Positions 7,617 to 16,463 of a stretch of DNA of 53,486 bases are shown here, in pieces; position 1 is the stretch's first letter, and each line of letters begins with the position of its first letter. Made by a program: the position numbers and the translations under genes. The notes under the pieces were generated by a model. It did not search any database. It saw only the letters and a list, made by a program, of their open reading frames with translations, and was not told where the DNA came from. Location of the stretch: positions 37,631-91,116 of the forward strand of contig JBBECS010000053.1 of assembly GCA_040881685.1 (NCBI GenBank), given 5' to 3'. The stretch is from Acidimicrobiia bacterium (GTDB taxonomy: Bacteria; Actinomycetota; Acidimicrobiia; IMCC26256; PALSA-555).

Positions 7617-8579
7617 GTGCGCGTGCTGGTGACCGGCGGAGCCGGCTACATCGGATCGCACCTCGTCGACGCTCTCTGCGACACCGGGCATGAGGTCCAC
7701 GTTCTCGACAACCTCTCGACCGGCAAGGCTGAAAACCTGGCGCATCGTCTCGACGAGGTGCACCTCGTGAACGGCTCGATCCTCGATGCCGAGCTGGTCG
7801 ATCGCGAGGTGGAATGGGCCCAGCTCGTGTTCCACCTTGCCGCCGCGGTGGGCGTGCGTCACATCGTGGATGACCCCCTCGCGTCGCTCCTCACCAACAC
7901 GAGCGGTACCGAGAACGTGCTCACCGCCTGCTTCCGCTATCGGCGCAAGGTCGTGGTTGCCTCAACGTCTGAGGTCTACGGCAAGACCTCGAAGGTGCCC
8001 ATGCAGGAGGACGACGACCGCGTGCTCGGGCCCACCACCGTGCACCGCTGGTCGTACTCCACTGCCAAGGCCATCGACGAGCACCTCGCGTTTGCGTACG
8101 CAGCAAATCGGCTGCCGGTGGTGATCGTTCGCTACTTCAATTCATTTGGCCCGCGCCTCGACGAGCGGGGTTACGGCTCCGTGGTCGCTAACTTTCTGCG
8201 CCAGGCGCTCGCGGATCAGCCGATCACCGTGCACGGCGACGGCCAACAGAGCAGGTGCTTCACGTACATCGACGACACGGTGCGGGGGACGATCCTCGCC
8301 GGGTTCACGCCGGAGGCCGAAGGCCAGATCTTGAACCTCGGGGCCACCCGCGAGACGACGATTGTCGAGCTCGCCGAGATGATCAAGGCGGCGGTCGGGT
8401 CGAGCTCGACCATCAGTCCCACCGCGTACGAGACGTACTACGGCCCCGGGTTCGAGGACACGCGGCGCCGCGTTCCCGACATCTCCCGCGCACGCGAGCT
8501 GCTCGACTGGGAGCCCCGCGTCGAGCTCGAAGAGGGTCTCGCGCGCACGATCGAATGGTGGGAGAAGACGCATGTCTGA
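7617..8579 (+). CDS. NAD-dependent nucleotide-sugar epimerase/dehydratase (extended SDR)
   Basis: A 320-residue extended SDR acting on an NDP-sugar. The Rossmann motif GGAGYIGSH is at the N-terminus. The acidic residue after strand 2 (VLDNLSTG) indicates NAD. The active-site STSEVYG and YSTAK (YxxxK) are both present, and RYFNSFGPR and the GDGQQSRCFTYIDD segment follow as in UDP-glucose 4-epimerases and UDP-glucuronate decarboxylases. Which reaction it performs is not decidable by eye. It is the first gene of a + strand run that continues into the WbpB-WbpD fusion and WbpE, so a UDP-sugar substrate is likely. Confidence 0.88.
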   Translation: MRVLVTGGAGYIGSHLVDALCDTGHEVHVLDNLSTGKAENLAHRLDEVHLVNGSILDAELVDREVEWAQLVFHLAAAVGVRHIVDDPLASLLTNTSGTENVLTACFRYRRKVVVASTSEVYGKTSKVPMQEDDDRVLGPTTVHRWSYSTAKAIDEHLAFAYAANRLPVVIVRYFNSFGPRLDERGYGSVVANFLRQALADQPITVHGDGQQSRCFTYIDDTVRGTILAGFTPEAEGQILNLGATRETTIVELAEMIKAAVGSSSTISPTAYETYYGPGFEDTRRRVPDISRARELLDWEPRVELEEGLARTIEWWEKTHV

Positions 8580-8614
8580 CGCGGTGAACGCGGGTGGTGG
8601 AGGAGGCCAGCACC

Positions 8615-10198
8615 GTGAGCGCCTCTGAATCGTCTGGCGCCCCCCGGGTCGCCGTCCTCGGATGCGGCTACTGGGGACGCAACCTCGTTCGAGTGTTCGA
8701 TCAGCTCGGTGCGCTTATGGCAGTGCACGATCCCGACCCGACCGCGGCGAACGCCATGTCAGAGCGTCATGGTGTCGCGGCGCGCGCGCGCGATGAGCTC
8801 TTCGCTGACGAATCGGTCGATGCGGTCGCGATCGCCGCGCCTGCAGCGCGCCACGCGGAGCTCGCGCTCGCGGCCATCGATGCAGGGAAGCACGTCTTCG
8901 TAGAGAAGCCCCTCGCGCTCGACGTCGCCGACGCCGAACGGGTGTGCACGGCGAGCGAGTCCGCGGGACGCGTGCTCATGGTTGGTCACTTGCTCCAGTA
9001 CCACCCAGCCTACCTCCGCCTTGCGGAGCTGGTGCGCGAGGGAACCCTCGGCCATTTGGAGTACGTGTACTCGAACCGACTCAACCTCGGGCGGTTCCGC
9101 CGCGAGGAGAACATCCTCTGGAGCTTCGCGCCCCACGATCTGTCCATGATCTTGTCGCTCATCGGTGCCGAGCCCGATCACGTGCACGCGGTCGGGGGCT
9201 GGCCGTTGCACCGCAGCATCGCCGACGTGACCACCACGCACCTGGGGTTCCCCGGCGGCGAGCGTGCACACGTGTTCGTGTCGTGGCTGCACCCGTTCAA
9301 GGAGCAGAAGCTCGTCGCGGTGGGCGAGGGCGGCATGGCGGTCTTCGACGACCGCGAGCCGTGGGAGTCCAAGCTCCTCGTCTACCCGCACCGTGTCGAC
9401 TGGCGTGAAGGGCTCCCCGAACCGGTGCAAGGTGATGCGCAAGCGGTGCCGGTGAAGGCAGCCGAGCCGCTCGAAAACGAGTGCCGTCACTTCATCGAGT
9501 CCATCGCCGACGGCACGATGCCGCGCACCGACGGCCGAGAAGGGCTTCGGGTCCTGCGTGTGCTCGCCGCCGCTGAAGCGTCGCTTGACGCGCAGCGCGG
9601 CGCCGCGGCCGCGAGCCGCTCGCACGCAGCCGTCGAGGGGGTTTCCGTGCACGAGAGCGCCTACGTGGACGAGCCGAGCGAGATCGGCGCCGGCACCCGT
9701 ATCTGGCACTTCAGCCATGTGCTCGCGGACAGTCGGATCGGGCGCGACTGCACGATCGGTCAGAACGTGGTGATCGGACCCAACGTCGACATCGGCGATC
9801 GGTGTCGCATCCAGAACAACGTGAGCGTGTACGAGGGCGTCACGCTCGAAGCCGACGTGTTCTGTGGGCCTTCGTGCGTGTTCACGAACGTTGTGAACCC
9901 TCGAGCCGAGGTCTCGCGCAAGGAGGAATTCCGGGCCACGCGGGTCGCTCGCGGCGCAACGATCGGGGCCAATGCCACAATCGTGTGCGGGCACGACATC
10001 GGTGAGTACGCCTTCATCGCGGCCGGTGCCGTCGTCACGGACGACGTGTCCGCGTTCGCCCTCGTGGCGGGTGTGCCGGCCCGCCGCATCGGATGGATGA
10101 GCCACGAGGGCGAGCGACTCGGCGATGACCTGGTGTGCCCGCGCTCGGGTCGGCGCTACCGCGAGGTCGGTCCCGACCGCCTCGAAGAGCTCGCCTGA
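8615..10198 (+). CDS. WbpB-WbpD-like fusion: UDP-GlcNAcA 3-dehydrogenase plus N-acetyltransferase
   Basis: Two enzymes in one 527-residue chain. Residues about 10-330 form a Gfo/Idh/MocA oxidoreductase with VAVLGCGYWGRNLVR and the family EKP triad at 97-99. Residues about 343-490 form a left-handed beta-helix acyltransferase of hexapeptide repeats (IGAGTRIWHFSHV, IGRDCTIGQNVVIG, CRIQNNVSVYEG), as in WbpD/WlbB. In the WbpA-B-E-D pathway these perform 3-oxidation of UDP-GlcNAcA and acetylation of the 3-amine. The next gene is the intervening aminotransferase. The GTG at 8615 is preferred over 8594 because AGGAGG lies eight bases upstream. The stop overlaps the next ATG (TGATG). Confidence 0.85.
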   Translation: MSASESSGAPRVAVLGCGYWGRNLVRVFDQLGALMAVHDPDPTAANAMSERHGVAARARDELFADESVDAVAIAAPAARHAELALAAIDAGKHVFVEKPLALDVADAERVCTASESAGRVLMVGHLLQYHPAYLRLAELVREGTLGHLEYVYSNRLNLGRFRREENILWSFAPHDLSMILSLIGAEPDHVHAVGGWPLHRSIADVTTTHLGFPGGERAHVFVSWLHPFKEQKLVAVGEGGMAVFDDREPWESKLLVYPHRVDWREGLPEPVQGDAQAVPVKAAEPLENECRHFIESIADGTMPRTDGREGLRVLRVLAAAEASLDAQRGAAAASRSHAAVEGVSVHESAYVDEPSEIGAGTRIWHFSHVLADSRIGRDCTIGQNVVIGPNVDIGDRCRIQNNVSVYEGVTLEADVFCGPSCVFTNVVNPRAEVSRKEEFRATRVARGATIGANATIVCGHDIGEYAFIAAGAVVTDDVSAFALVAGVPARRIGWMSHEGERLGDDLVCPRSGRRYREVGPDRLEELA

Positions 10199-11334
10199 TG
10201 GCGACCACCGCAACGGCTCCGATCGCCTTCATCGATCTCGCGGCGCAACGGGCCAGGATCGGCAACCAGATCGACGCAGCCATCGCGCGCGTGCTCGACC
10301 ACGGACAATTCATCATGGGGCCCGAGGTCGCGGAGCTCGAGACCCGTCTCGCTGACTACTGCGGCGTCGCGCACGCGGTCACGTGCGCTAGCGGTACCGA
10401 CGCGCTGCTCATGGTGCTTCTCGCGAGAGGGATCGGGCCTGGCGACGCGGTCATCGTGCCCACCTTCACGTTCGCGGCGACGGCCGAGGTCGTCGCGTTG
10501 GTGGGTGCGACGCCGGTGTTTGTCGACTCGCTGCCAGAGACGGGGAACCTCGACCCAGCAGGGCTCGAAGCCGCCTTTCATGCGGCTCGTGGCACGGGCG
10601 CGTCGCCGCGTGCGGTCATCGCGGTCGACCTGTTCGGTCAACCCGCCGACTACGACGAGATCGAGGCGTTCTGCGCCGAGCACGACCTCTTTCTGGTCGC
10701 CGACGCAGCGCAGAGCTTCGGGGGGACGTGGCGAGGCAAGCGCGCCGGTGCGATCGGCGATGTCGCGTGCACCAGCTTCTTCCCGGCGAAGCCACTCGGT
10801 TGCTACGGCGATGGGGGCGCGGTGTTCACCGACGACCCCGACCTGGCGTCGATCCTGCGGTCACTGCGGGTCCACGGCCAGGGTGCCAACAAGTACGACA
10901 ACGTTCGCATCGGGTTGAACGGACGTCTCGACACGATCCAAGCCGCGGTGCTGCTCGAGAAGCTGGAGATCTTCGACGACGAGCTCGCGGCCCGCGACCG
11001 GATCGCTCGCCGTTACACCGATGCGCTGGCTGAGGTCGTGGATGTGCTCGAGCTCCGTTCCGAGGCCACGAGTGCCTGGGCGCAGTTCACCGTCGGCGTA
11101 GACGCGCGTGACGGCATCGCCCGCGCGCTTGCCGACGCCGGCGTGCCGACCGCCGTCTACTACCCGGTCCCGCTGCACCGGCAGCCTGCGTACGACGCGT
11201 TTCCCATCGCATCCGACGGGCTGCCGATCAGCGAGCGGCTCGCGAGCCGCGTGCTCAGCCTCCCGATGCACCCGTATCTGTCGGAGTCCGTGCAAGACCG
11301 CGTGATCAATGCCCTGCAGGCCGCTCAACGGTGA
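10198..11334 (+). CDS. wbpE: DegT/DnrJ/EryC1 aminotransferase, WbpE-like
   Basis: PLP enzyme predicted to aminate UDP-3-keto-GlcNAcA between the two activities of the preceding fusion protein. The 378-residue product has the family start FIDLAAQRARI, a CASGTDALL phosphate-binding region, D169 for the pyridine nitrogen (VADAAQSFG) and the Schiff-base lysine K198 in FFPAKPLGCYGDGGA. The ATG at 10198 overlaps the previous stop by one base. An upstream in-frame GTG at 10135 would lie deep in the preceding gene. Its own stop overlaps a GTG that begins the decayed frame at 11331-11399. Confidence 0.9.
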   Translation: MATTATAPIAFIDLAAQRARIGNQIDAAIARVLDHGQFIMGPEVAELETRLADYCGVAHAVTCASGTDALLMVLLARGIGPGDAVIVPTFTFAATAEVVALVGATPVFVDSLPETGNLDPAGLEAAFHAARGTGASPRAVIAVDLFGQPADYDEIEAFCAEHDLFLVADAAQSFGGTWRGKRAGAIGDVACTSFFPAKPLGCYGDGGAVFTDDPDLASILRSLRVHGQGANKYDNVRIGLNGRLDTIQAAVLLEKLEIFDDELAARDRIARRYTDALAEVVDVLELRSEATSAWAQFTVGVDARDGIARALADAGVPTAVYYPVPLHRQPAYDAFPIASDGLPISERLASRVLSLPMHPYLSESVQDRVINALQAAQR

Positions 11335-11399
11335 CGACGCCCGAGACCATCGACGGCGCGCTCTTGATCTACCACCACGCCCCGAACGTGAACGACTGA
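11331..11399 (+). pseudogene. 22-residue remnant of a CgeB/GT-like gene N-terminus
   Basis: A GTG overlapping the wbpE stop (GTGA) opens a 22-codon frame, TTPETIDGALLIYHHAPNVND, then TGA. The core ALLIYHH..PN matches the N-terminus of the intact glycosyltransferase-like protein at 12205 (AVLVLYHHYRAPN). This looks like the surviving 5' end of a second copy, lost between wbpE and the methyltransferase at 11411. A small coupled peptide with a role of its own cannot be ruled out. Confidence 0.5.
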
Positions 11400-11410
11400 C
11401 GGGAACGCGG

Positions 11411-12208
11411 ATGCCGGAGACCCTCGACGAACGCAACGCCGACTTCTGGAACGAGCTGTGCGGAACCACGCTCGCACGATCGATCGGAGTCTCAGCACGC
11501 ACGCCGCAGCAGGTTGCCAAGTTCGACGCAGCGTTTCTCAGGATGTACCCGTACCTCGACCGCTATCTCCCGCGCACGCCGCTCGACGGAGTGCGCGTGC
11601 TCGAGGTCGGCCTCGGCTACGGAACGCTGGGTGGGCTGCTCATCGGGCGCGGTGCTGCCTACACCGGTGTCGATCTCGCAATCGGCCCGGTCGAGATGAT
11701 GCAATACCGCATCGGTCAGACGAAGCGCGGTGATTCGTGCGGCGCGCGACAGGCGTCGGTGCTCGATCTCCCGTTCGAGGATGCCTCGTTCGACCGCGTG
11801 TACAGCATTGGATGTCTGCACCACACCGGCGACATCCCGCGGGCAGTCGGCCAGTTGCGGCGCGTGCTCCGGCCCGGCGGTGAGGCAGTCGTGATGCTGT
11901 ACAACCGTTGGTCGGTCCGCCGACTCCTGCGGGCGCCGTACGACGCGTTGGTCCGGCTGCGGAGTCGCGACAACGAGCGTCTGCGAGCACGCTACGACAC
12001 CGACAGTCGGGGGCGTGTCGCTCCCCACACCGACTTCGTGTCGACCCGCCAGGCCAACCGGATCTTTGCCGCCGCCGGGTTCCGCGATGTGTGCGTGGAT
12101 CGGCGCAACCTCCAGGTGCCGCACTTCCCAGCCTTGCGGCTGACCGCGCTGCGGCTCCGGCTGGACTGGCTGCTCGGTCTCGACCTCTACATCCGGGCGG
12201 TGGCGTGA
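11411..12208 (+). CDS. Class I SAM-dependent methyltransferase
   Basis: A 265-residue methyltransferase, likely acting on a glycan or nucleotide sugar. SAM motif I is VLEVGLGYGTLGG, followed by an acidic strand-2 end (YTGVDLA). Later come a motif IV-like segment (YSIGCLHHTGD) and RRVLRPGGEAVVMLYNRWS. It is a paralogue of the methyltransferase at 28013, which shares the LHHT, RRVLRPGG and VMLY blocks. The ATG at 11411 is chosen over 11309, which would overlap wbpE by 26 bases and read through the remnant at 11331-11399. Its stop overlaps the next GTG (GTGA), showing coupling. Confidence 0.83.
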   Translation: MPETLDERNADFWNELCGTTLARSIGVSARTPQQVAKFDAAFLRMYPYLDRYLPRTPLDGVRVLEVGLGYGTLGGLLIGRGAAYTGVDLAIGPVEMMQYRIGQTKRGDSCGARQASVLDLPFEDASFDRVYSIGCLHHTGDIPRAVGQLRRVLRPGGEAVVMLYNRWSVRRLLRAPYDALVRLRSRDNERLRARYDTDSRGRVAPHTDFVSTRQANRIFAAAGFRDVCVDRRNLQVPHFPALRLTALRLRLDWLLGLDLYIRAVA

Positions 12209-13491
12209 GCAACGCGCTCGACGCCGTCTTGGTGCTGTACCACCACTATCGGGCGCCCAATGCCCCGACGATCCTCGACCACGCGGGGTCGTTCGAGCGC
12301 CATTCTCGCTTCCCGGTCGTGTCGGTGAACACCAACGACGGATACCCGGTCGCGCTCGACGACCTGTCGTTCAAGGCGATCGTGCTCCACTACTCGTTGT
12401 TCCCCGGGCCGCGGTACTTCCTCGACCCTCGGTTCCTCGGCTTCCTCCGACGATCGACCGACTCGCACAAGGTGGCGTTCTTCCAAGACGACTACCGCCA
12501 CTGCGCCCAGCGGTTTGCGTTCATCGACGAGTACGAGATCGACACCGTGTGCACCCCGCTGCCCGACCCGTACACCAAGGAGGTCTACGGGCGCCGCACG
12601 AACGCTCAGGACGTGCAGACCACCTTGACCGGATACGTCAGCGACGATCTGATCGAAGCGTCGGAGCGCCTGACCCTGCCCGACGATCAACGCACGATCG
12701 ACGTTGGCTATCGGGCTCGCCGCCTGCACTACTCCCTCGGCCGTGCCGGCCAGGAGAAGTCGGAGATCGCCGAACGATTCCTCGAGCATTCGCACGGGCG
12801 TGGCTTGCGCCTCGACATCGCGACCGGCGAGCACAGCCGCATCTACGGCCGGTCCTGGTACGAGTTCGTCGCGAGCTGCCGCGGCATGCTGGGGGTGGAG
12901 GCCGGTGTGTCGATCTTCGACTTCGACGACAGCGCGCGGCGTCGGACCGACGAGCTCCTCGCCCGAGAGCCGCGCCTTTCATATGCAGAAGTCGAGGAAC
13001 GGGTGCTGGGTGAGTACGAAGGCAATATTCCGTACCGCGTCGTGAGCCCCCGACATTTCGAGGCGGCGGCGTTCCGCGTGGTGCAGATCCTGTACGAGGG
13101 GCACTATTCGGGCGTGCTGGAGCCCGACGTGCACTACCTCGCGCTCGCCAAGGACTCTTCGAACTTCGACGACGTCATGGCCCGGTTCCAGGATCCTGAC
13201 GTGCGGCGCGAGATCACCGATCGCGCGTACGACGACCTCATCGCATCGGGGCGCTACTCGTATGCGTCGTTCGTGGATGGCATCGACGAACACTTGGCCG
13301 CGCACGGGCTCCAGCCCGGTCAGATCGATGACGCGGCACGCGACGAGATCGCTGTTCGGTTGCGACGGCGTCATGCATTGAGTCGCCTCGTCGCCCGACG
13401 CCGATACCTCCGCACGAGACCATTCCCAGGCCGGCGCTTCATCGCGGCCGCATACCGGCGCGCGCGACAGGCCGTGGCGAGGGTTCGCTGA
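12205..13491 (+). CDS. Glycosyltransferase-like protein (CgeB/GT-B type)
   Basis: A 428-residue cytoplasmic protein. The N-terminus reads LDAVLVLYHHYRAPNAPTI, then FERHSRFPVVSVN. Mid-protein segments IDVGYRARR and GMLGVEAGVSIFDFDD, and a C-terminal PRHFEAAAFRVVQILYEGHYSG with HYLALAKD, match a family of GT-B proteins that ends in a Glyco_trans_1-like domain. It is a clear paralogue of 29817-30992, which has the same Q-I-L-[FY]-x-G-[HR]-Y and S-N-[FI]-D-D-V blocks. Transfer of a sugar to the growing polymer is the likely role. The GTG at 12205 overlaps the previous stop. Donor and acceptor are unknown. Confidence 0.7.
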   Translation: MSNALDAVLVLYHHYRAPNAPTILDHAGSFERHSRFPVVSVNTNDGYPVALDDLSFKAIVLHYSLFPGPRYFLDPRFLGFLRRSTDSHKVAFFQDDYRHCAQRFAFIDEYEIDTVCTPLPDPYTKEVYGRRTNAQDVQTTLTGYVSDDLIEASERLTLPDDQRTIDVGYRARRLHYSLGRAGQEKSEIAERFLEHSHGRGLRLDIATGEHSRIYGRSWYEFVASCRGMLGVEAGVSIFDFDDSARRRTDELLAREPRLSYAEVEERVLGEYEGNIPYRVVSPRHFEAAAFRVVQILYEGHYSGVLEPDVHYLALAKDSSNFDDVMARFQDPDVRREITDRAYDDLIASGRYSYASFVDGIDEHLAAHGLQPGQIDDAARDEIAVRLRRRHALSRLVARRRYLRTRPFPGRRFIAAAYRRARQAVARVR

Positions 13492-15254
13492 TGTTGCGCC
13501 TCTATCAACAAGCGTTGCGCGGCTTCCGGCGCAAGAGCGCGGTCGCGGTGCTGCTCTTCGCCCTCTCCGGCTTCGCCGAGAGCCTGGGGATCGCGTCGTT
13601 GCTCCCGTTCCTCCAAGGAAGCCTCGCGACCGGTGAGCGGCACGAGTACTTCGGGCTCCGCGGCGACGACCTCGCCGCCGTGGCGCTCGGCGCGCTGATC
13701 GTGCTCGGGGTAGTGGGCGCGTCGCTCAAGTACACCGCAGACATCCTCGTGTACCGGATCCAGGCCGGCCTCGAGGCTTCCTTGCGCTCACGGATGAGCA
13801 GGGCGCTGTTCGACATGCGCTGGAGCGCATTCGCGACGCGGTCGTTCGGTGACACCGTGAAGTCGCTGATGACGGACGGTCAGGCGATCGGTACCGGCGT
13901 GAGTGGCCTCGTGAGCGGGCTCGGGTACGTGACGATTGCGGCAGTGTTCGTGGTGATCGCGGCCGCGATCTCCATCGAGATGACTGCGGCCACGCTCGTC
14001 TTCGGTGTGCTCGTCGTGCTGGGTTACCGGGTGGCCGGACGCCGGGCGCAAGATCGCAGCAGCAAGCTCTCGCAGCAGGCGACCGTCGTCACCGACCTGA
14101 TCGAAGAGCTCTTCAACAACTTCAAGTTCTACCGCTCGTCAGGGCTGCGCCGCCGCGCACTCGATCGGGCCGACAAGGTCTACCGGGAGTGGGGCCACGA
14201 CTTCGTGAAAGTTTGGGGCTACCAACCCGCGACCCGCCTGGGCTTCGACGTTGCCGGGCTCGCGTTCATCACCGCGGTGCTCGCCATCGCGGTGCTCGTG
14301 GTGGGCAACTCCGCGGCAGAGGCCTTCGTCTTCCTTGCGCTCTTCTACCGGCTTGCGCCGCGGCTCCAGCTCGCGCAGCAAGGACTGTTGATCGCCCGGG
14401 CCCAGTCGGTGTGGTGGACGATGTGGAAGGAGCGCTACGACGCGGCGATCGCCGCAGCGGAAGCACCGCTCGGATCGGTCACGCTGTCGGGGAGTCCGAC
14501 CGTCGAATCGCATGGAGTGTCGTACTCGTACCCGGGGCGCGACACGCCGGCGGTGTCCGACGTGTCGTGGACCCTGCCACAGGGGGAGTGCCTCGCCATC
14601 GTCGGCGATTCCGGGAGTGGCAAGACCACGATGCTCGATCTCGTCTCCGGGTTGTTGACACCCGACACCGGGACCGTCCGGCTCGACGATGTCGACCTGC
14701 GCGAGGTCAACGTCGACGCCTGGCAGCACCGCGTCGGCGTGGTCATGCAGGACGCGCCGGTGTTCTTCGGAACGGTGCTCGACAACATCGCGTGGGGCTT
14801 CGATGAACCCGATGCCGAGCGCGCGGCACAGTGCGTGGAGCAAGCCAACTTCTCGGACATCCTGGCCGAGCTACCCGAAGGGCTCGACACTGCCGTTGGC
14901 CACAAGGGGAGCCTCCTCTCCGGCGGGCAGCGTCAACGGCTTGCGCTCGCCCGGGCGCTGTACCGGGATCCGTGGCTGCTCGTGCTGGACGAGGCGACGA
15001 GCGCGCTCGACAGTGAATCCGAGCAGGCAATCCAACGCGCGCTACGAGCGCTGAAAGGTTCGTGCTCGATCCTCTTGGTGGCGCACCGCTTGAAGACGGT
15101 TGAGATGGCCGACCGCATCGTCGTGCTCGCGGACGGCCGAGTTGCCGAATCGGGCACTTGGTCCGAGCTCGCCGCCCGGGACGGTGGTGCTTTCAAGCGC
15201 ATGCTCGCGATGCAGGGCACGTCGCAGCACTCGAGTGGGGACAGAGGGACATGA
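13491..15254 (+). CDS. ABC transporter, fused membrane and ATPase domains (flippase/exporter type)
   Basis: A 587-residue half-transporter likely to dimerise and move a lipid-linked oligosaccharide or other amphiphile across the membrane. About six membrane helices occupy residues 15-310. The ATPase domain shows Walker A GDSGSGKTT (372-380), a Q-loop at VVMQDAP, signature LSGGQ (476-480), Walker B LLVLDEATSALD and the H-loop histidine in LVAHRLK. Architecture and length match PglK/MsbA-type exporters. Its ATG overlaps the previous stop (TGATG), which places it in the glycan operon. The locus also has a separate Wzm/Wzt exporter, so this one may flip a different or shorter intermediate. Confidence 0.87.
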   Translation: MLRLYQQALRGFRRKSAVAVLLFALSGFAESLGIASLLPFLQGSLATGERHEYFGLRGDDLAAVALGALIVLGVVGASLKYTADILVYRIQAGLEASLRSRMSRALFDMRWSAFATRSFGDTVKSLMTDGQAIGTGVSGLVSGLGYVTIAAVFVVIAAAISIEMTAATLVFGVLVVLGYRVAGRRAQDRSSKLSQQATVVTDLIEELFNNFKFYRSSGLRRRALDRADKVYREWGHDFVKVWGYQPATRLGFDVAGLAFITAVLAIAVLVVGNSAAEAFVFLALFYRLAPRLQLAQQGLLIARAQSVWWTMWKERYDAAIAAAEAPLGSVTLSGSPTVESHGVSYSYPGRDTPAVSDVSWTLPQGECLAIVGDSGSGKTTMLDLVSGLLTPDTGTVRLDDVDLREVNVDAWQHRVGVVMQDAPVFFGTVLDNIAWGFDEPDAERAAQCVEQANFSDILAELPEGLDTAVGHKGSLLSGGQRQRLALARALYRDPWLLVLDEATSALDSESEQAIQRALRALKGSCSILLVAHRLKTVEMADRIVVLADGRVAESGTWSELAARDGGAFKRMLAMQGTSQHSSGDRGT

Positions 15255-15300
15255 CGGCGCTGTGCCGGGAACGAGCGTGACACGAGGGTGGGACGCGTCG

Positions 15301-16452
15301 ATGGTCACGGTCGTGATCCCGACCTTCCGACAACGCACTTCGTGGCTCGCTCGAACGTTGACGTACTACTCGACGATCGGGTTTCCGTTCCCGATCCTGA
15401 TCGCCGACTCGGGCGAACCGGACGCCCAAGCCGCGAATGAGCGCCTCGTCGCCGGGCTCCGGCAATCGCTCGCCCTTGACCACCGTCGGTACCCCCAAGA
15501 GCAGGACATTTTCGGGAAGCTCGCCGACGCGCTCGAAGCGATCGACACCCCCTGTGCGGTCGTGTGCGGTGACGACGACTTCCTGGTCACGAACGGGGTC
15601 GCGCACTGCGTGGCGTACCTCGAAGACCACCCGGACGTCGCCGCGGTCGACGGCCGCGAGATCAAGCTCAGGACCGCCGCCGATGCGAAACGGGATCAGC
15701 AACCCCGGGCCGTGATCCATCGGCAAGTGTCGATCGACTCGGACAGCCCAGCGGTTCGACTCCAGTGGCACTGGTCCCACTACTGGCCGACCTTCTACTG
15801 CGTCCAGCGACGCGAGGGGATGGCTCGCACCTTGAGCCTCGCGGGTGAGCACGGTGCGAACTCGCTGTTCGGCGAGCTCACGCAGAGCGGACTCACGATC
15901 ATCGGGGGCAAGTACCACAATCTCGACACGCTCTATCTCATTCGGCACGTGCGGCATGACGAGCTGCACATGCCGCTGTGGCACGAGATGGTTCGTTCGC
16001 CGACCTTCCAGACCCAGACCACGGATGTCTGCCGACGCCTCGCCGAAGAGCTTGGTCCGGAAACGGGATCACTCGACGAGCGCGAGCAGATCGTTCGCGC
16101 CGCGTTTCGACGCTTCGTGAAGCCGTTGCAGCGTCGGCGATCCGATTCCGCTAGCCGTCTCGTACCCGCGATCGCGGTGATCCCGCGTGCACTCCGAAAG
16201 GTGCTGTTCGGTGGGGGACTCCGCGAGGCGCTGACGTCGCCGCGTCGCTTTCTCGAGACATGCTGGGTCGAGCGCCAGGAAACGCAACAGGGCGAGTGGT
16301 CGCTCTCGAGCCTTCGTGACCCAACGTCACCGCACTTCGATGCATTCGACACGATCTATGAATCCTTCGTCCGCTGGCCGAAGGGCATTCCCGCGAACTT
16401 CGTGAGCGCGTCGGATCAACCAGGACCCTCGGGATCAGAAGTCGAACCCTAG
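15301..16452 (+). CDS. Glycosyltransferase, TIGR00180-like GT-A family
   Basis: A 383-residue protein beginning MVTVVIPTFRQRTSWLART, a GT-A nucleotide-binding start. It has VCGDDDFLVTNGV, which holds the metal/donor acidic motif at the expected place, and DVAAVDGREIKL. The tail (about 270-383) is basic and helical. In-frame GTG starts at 15262 and 15277 would add 8-13 residues that do not look conserved; 15301 is chosen because it begins directly at the first beta strand. It lies close downstream of the ABC transporter and just ahead of a sugar O-methyltransferase. Confidence 0.72.
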   Translation: MVTVVIPTFRQRTSWLARTLTYYSTIGFPFPILIADSGEPDAQAANERLVAGLRQSLALDHRRYPQEQDIFGKLADALEAIDTPCAVVCGDDDFLVTNGVAHCVAYLEDHPDVAAVDGREIKLRTAADAKRDQQPRAVIHRQVSIDSDSPAVRLQWHWSHYWPTFYCVQRREGMARTLSLAGEHGANSLFGELTQSGLTIIGGKYHNLDTLYLIRHVRHDELHMPLWHEMVRSPTFQTQTTDVCRRLAEELGPETGSLDEREQIVRAAFRRFVKPLQRRRSDSASRLVPAIAVIPRALRKVLFGGGLREALTSPRRFLETCWVERQETQQGEWSLSSLRDPTSPHFDAFDTIYESFVRWPKGIPANFVSASDQPGPSGSEVEP

Positions 16453-16463
16453 GATCCAGCATC

